Positions 62,062 to 64,000 of a stretch of DNA of 64,000 nucleotides are shown in pieces. Below the pieces are notes generated by a model. It did not search any database and was not told where the DNA came from. It worked only from the letters and a program-made list of their open reading frames with translations. Origin of the DNA: Homarus americanus (Eukaryota; Arthropoda; Malacostraca; Decapoda; Nephropidae); contig NW_024724368.1 of NCBI RefSeq assembly GCF_018991925.1, positions 1,541,319-1,605,318 of the forward strand. The letters run 5' to 3'. Every line of letters starts with the position of its first letter. Position 1 is the first letter of the stretch. The position numbers were made by a program, and so were the translations under genes.

Positions 62062-62100
62062 TGACGTCACTTTTGTTTACCTCCAGACGTTTATATAAAG
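62062..62100 (+). promoter_or_regulatory. Candidate core promoter: CRE and TATA box
   Basis: TGACGTCA at 62062-62069 lies about 22 bp upstream of TATATAAAG at 62092-62100, a plausible arrangement for a bZIP-driven pol II promoter on +. A start would be expected near 62120-62130. An exon-like segment lies 260 bp further on. Sequence alone cannot show that it is used. Confidence 0.4.
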
Positions 62101-62187
62101 ATCATCTTTCTCCGTGAGAAATTACATCACCAGTTGATGAGTAGTGTTATGTAAATCGTTTTATTTCTTTTACCACATGACGGGTGA

Positions 62188-62409
62188 CGAGATTGCACAG
62201 ACATCGAAGGCTTCCGGCTGCTGGTGGCCATTGACGCCCCAGGCCGTGTGCTCCTATACGACTTAAGCTGTGTATTATGTTGTCTGTCGTTTAATGTCAT
62301 GTCATGTTTATTTTGGTGTCCTTACCATAACTTCACTATTCTCCGGCTGGTTCTTTTCAGATATCAGGAAGCTGTTAAAGATATGAAAGTGCAGTTTCAA
62401 GTGCGGTAA
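62188..62409 (+). CDS. Possible exon(s) downstream of candidate promoter
   Basis: An open frame on + begins after a TGA at 62185. Its GC-rich first part encodes DIEGFRLLVAIDAPGRVLLY (about 62200-62259). Its last part, YQEAVKDMKVQFQV (62361-62405), is bounded by a good acceptor (GGTTCTTTTCAG) and a donor-like CG|GTAAAG. The middle (Cys/Leu/Phe-rich) looks like intron read through. Two small exons are therefore possible, or one, or none. No protein family is recognised and no ATG in good context opens the frame. Confidence 0.25.
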   Translation, partial: RDCTDIEGFRLLVAIDAPGRVLLYDLSCVLCCLSFNVMSCLFWCPYHNFTILRLVLFRYQEAVKDMKVQFQVR

Positions 62410-62427
62410 AGTTCAGCGTCAGACATA

Positions 62428-63400
62428 AGGTCAGAGGTCACAGATAAAGGTCATGCCACGCTTGGAAACATCTAAAAATTTTGACCGATCTCTACTCATT
62501 TTTTTACATATGAAAGAGGTCACCTTTCTCCAGTGACCTTACTGTACAGAGAACTCTAACACTCATAATTATTTGTTGTTGAAGGTCAGTAATAACACCA
62601 TAACAACAATAACAACCAGCGGAGATGATTTACCTCTTGCTTCACTGACCGCCTGAGGCCAAGATCAAAGTTCAACGGAACTTTTGAACTCTACCAGCCA
62701 GAGTTATGATAAAGTCTTTACGATAATTCATACACCTGATGGCCTCGTCAGTTGGGTATTACTGAACTGTGTTGGTAAAATTGGTTGGAGTTTACAAAAG
62801 GTCGCGTTCCTGATACTCATATCGTGACGTCCATAATTGTTGTCATTTGTGCTAAAACTTTCGTACATTGTTTACACACATGAACCTACAAGACAGACTA
62901 CACGTTTCTTATCATCGCCGGTTGAAGAGTCATTCACAGTTATGAATTGATTAAAACCAATTGTTCATGGATGAAAGGGGGATCAGCTTTATGCAACACT
63001 CATCTTGATTTTGATCATCTTATCCCAAGCTGTGATCACCTGAGTTCCAGGTCAAAAGTCACTGGAAGTTAACGTACTCTTGGTCAACTTGATCCACTCT
63101 AGGAAATTTTAAGTTATGATTGACCATCTATCTCTCCCCAGTGATCACCTTACCACAGTCACTACCCAAGGTCAGCGGTCAACAGAAGGCAGCACACTGG
63201 CACCCACAATTATAATCTCATCTTGACGAAATTTTTGCAGCCGATCGACTTCGATCGAACTCATTTGGTCAACACGGACATCGGTCAAAGGTCACCATAA
63301 AGGGCACATTCATGGTCTTAAACAAAATTCACATCATTTACCGATGTTGACGTATCACACCTGATTGGGCTGGCCGTCTGTGTAGGTCAAAAGGTTATCG
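62428..63400 (+). promoter_or_regulatory. Cluster of AGGTCA half-sites, several as DR1 pairs
   Basis: At 62428-62440 AGGTCA-G-AGGTCA is a perfect direct repeat with one-base spacer, the type bound by RXR- and HNF4-class nuclear receptors. Further DR1-like pairs are AGATCA-A-AGTTCA near 62665, AGGTCA-A-AAGTCA at 63049-63061, AGGTCA-G-CGGTCA at 63169-63181 and CGGTCA-A-AGGTCA at 63282-63294. About sixteen GGTCA or TGACC words occur in 1 kb. It could be an enhancer, or a decayed tandem repeat that happens to carry the word. Confidence 0.4.
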
Positions 63401-63546
63401 GTTATCCAACGACTCTTACAGTTGGCTACGGGCGTATCAAGCTCCGTTGGGCGGCACACATTAATTATTCTAAAGTTGGCGATAAATATAATGTTCGCCT
63501 CTTTGTATTCCTAAAGCAGACAAAGGGGGAATAGACGGATCATTTT

Positions 63547-63664
63547 AAGATTAGACACCCCAGCTTATTTCACCTGATGATTAAACTCCCTTACGCTAAC
63601 ACACACACAGGTAAGCGTTAGGGTGTTTAATCATTGGTTGAAACAAGTTTGAGTGTCGAATCTT
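63547..63664. mobile_element. Fold-back MITE-like element, complete copy 3
   Basis: The left arm AAGATTAGACACCCCAGCTT, ATTTCACCTGATGATTAAAC, TCCCTTACGCTA faces the right arm TAAGCGTTAGGGTGTTTAAT, CATTGGTTGAAACAAG and GTGTCGAATCTT. The loop is a short ACAC run. Flanking GGATCATTTT on the left and CAGGTGATC on the right extend the inverted symmetry. Noncoding. Confidence 0.87.
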
Positions 63665-64000
63665 CAGGTGATCTGACTTAAAACTCTAATTTTAATCAGT
63701 AAATCGCGGCTGGACATTTGTGACCATGAATGAAATATACAGACAAAATGCACGACAAAAAATGCCGATAGATTTTCGTCTTTATTTATTTATTTTTTAT
63801 TTTTTTCACTTCCGTAAATGTCATGATTGATATGTAAATTTCCAATGTAAAGAATGGCAAATGGCGATAATTGACCGGTTGTTTACAAGAGTTGGGTGAA
63901 CCTGGATATACCATCGACTGTCAGCGAGTGGTGTAAATAGTTATCACACAAGACCGGACGAAATTTGCCTTAGTCGGTTTTGTATATGGTTAGATTATAT
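63665..64000. other. Unique DNA to window end, no gene seen
   Basis: AT-rich with a TTTATTTATTTATT stretch near 63780. No gene is supported. Confidence 0.45.

Overview
This window is nuclear DNA of an animal, most likely an arthropod and probably a decapod crustacean. That reading is inference. It rests on a TTAGG-type telomere-like block (9679-9750), very heavy micro- and minisatellite load, decayed Jockey/I-type and CR1/L2-type non-LTR retrotransposons, tRNA-derived SINE heads, and no operon-like packing of genes. No complete protein-coding gene, rRNA, functional tRNA, CRISPR array or prokaryotic feature can be supported. Most long open frames are artefacts of tandem repeats whose period is a multiple of three, or of dinucleotide tracts.

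Layout. 1-3.7 kb is unique DNA around one uninterrupted (GT)380 tract. 3.7-7.0 kb holds a + strand retrotransposon split by a minus strand retrotransposon; it runs straight into a 1.2-kb array of 27-bp units. 7-11.6 kb is a row of minisatellites, the TTAGG/TTTAG block and a solo arm of a palindromic element. 11.95-12.56 kb is a nested palindrome (perfect 79-bp inner arms, 51-bp outer arms, two (AT)n tracts and a tRNA-like insert). 16.1-17.1 kb is a CR1/L2-like LINE end on the minus strand, with relatives at 37.4 and 42.7 kb. 20.6-21.0 kb is a SINE with target-site duplications inside a 42-bp minisatellite. 25.9-26.9 kb is another minisatellite. 32.5, 52.0 and 63.6 kb carry three copies of a fold-back MITE-like family. 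39-42 kb and 53-61 kb carry retroelement 3' ends tied to (AC)n microsatellites. 55.6-56.0 kb has a 21-bp minisatellite arranged as an exact 168-bp higher-order repeat.

The only hints of host genes are a possible first coding exon with a good start context and splice donor (34996-35068), and a CRE + TATA pair (62062-62100) followed by a GC-rich open segment and a 45-bp exon-like segment (62361-62405). A cluster of AGGTCA half-sites lies just downstream. A minus-strand purine-rich open frame (25448-25726) is a weaker candidate. The + strand looks enriched in G and T over long stretches, which would fit long introns of a + strand gene, but this was judged by eye only.

The parts do not form a biochemical pathway. 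The window shows how repeats are layered: retroelements nested in each other and in satellites, satellites growing out of retroelement sequence, and related minisatellite units turning up at distant places.
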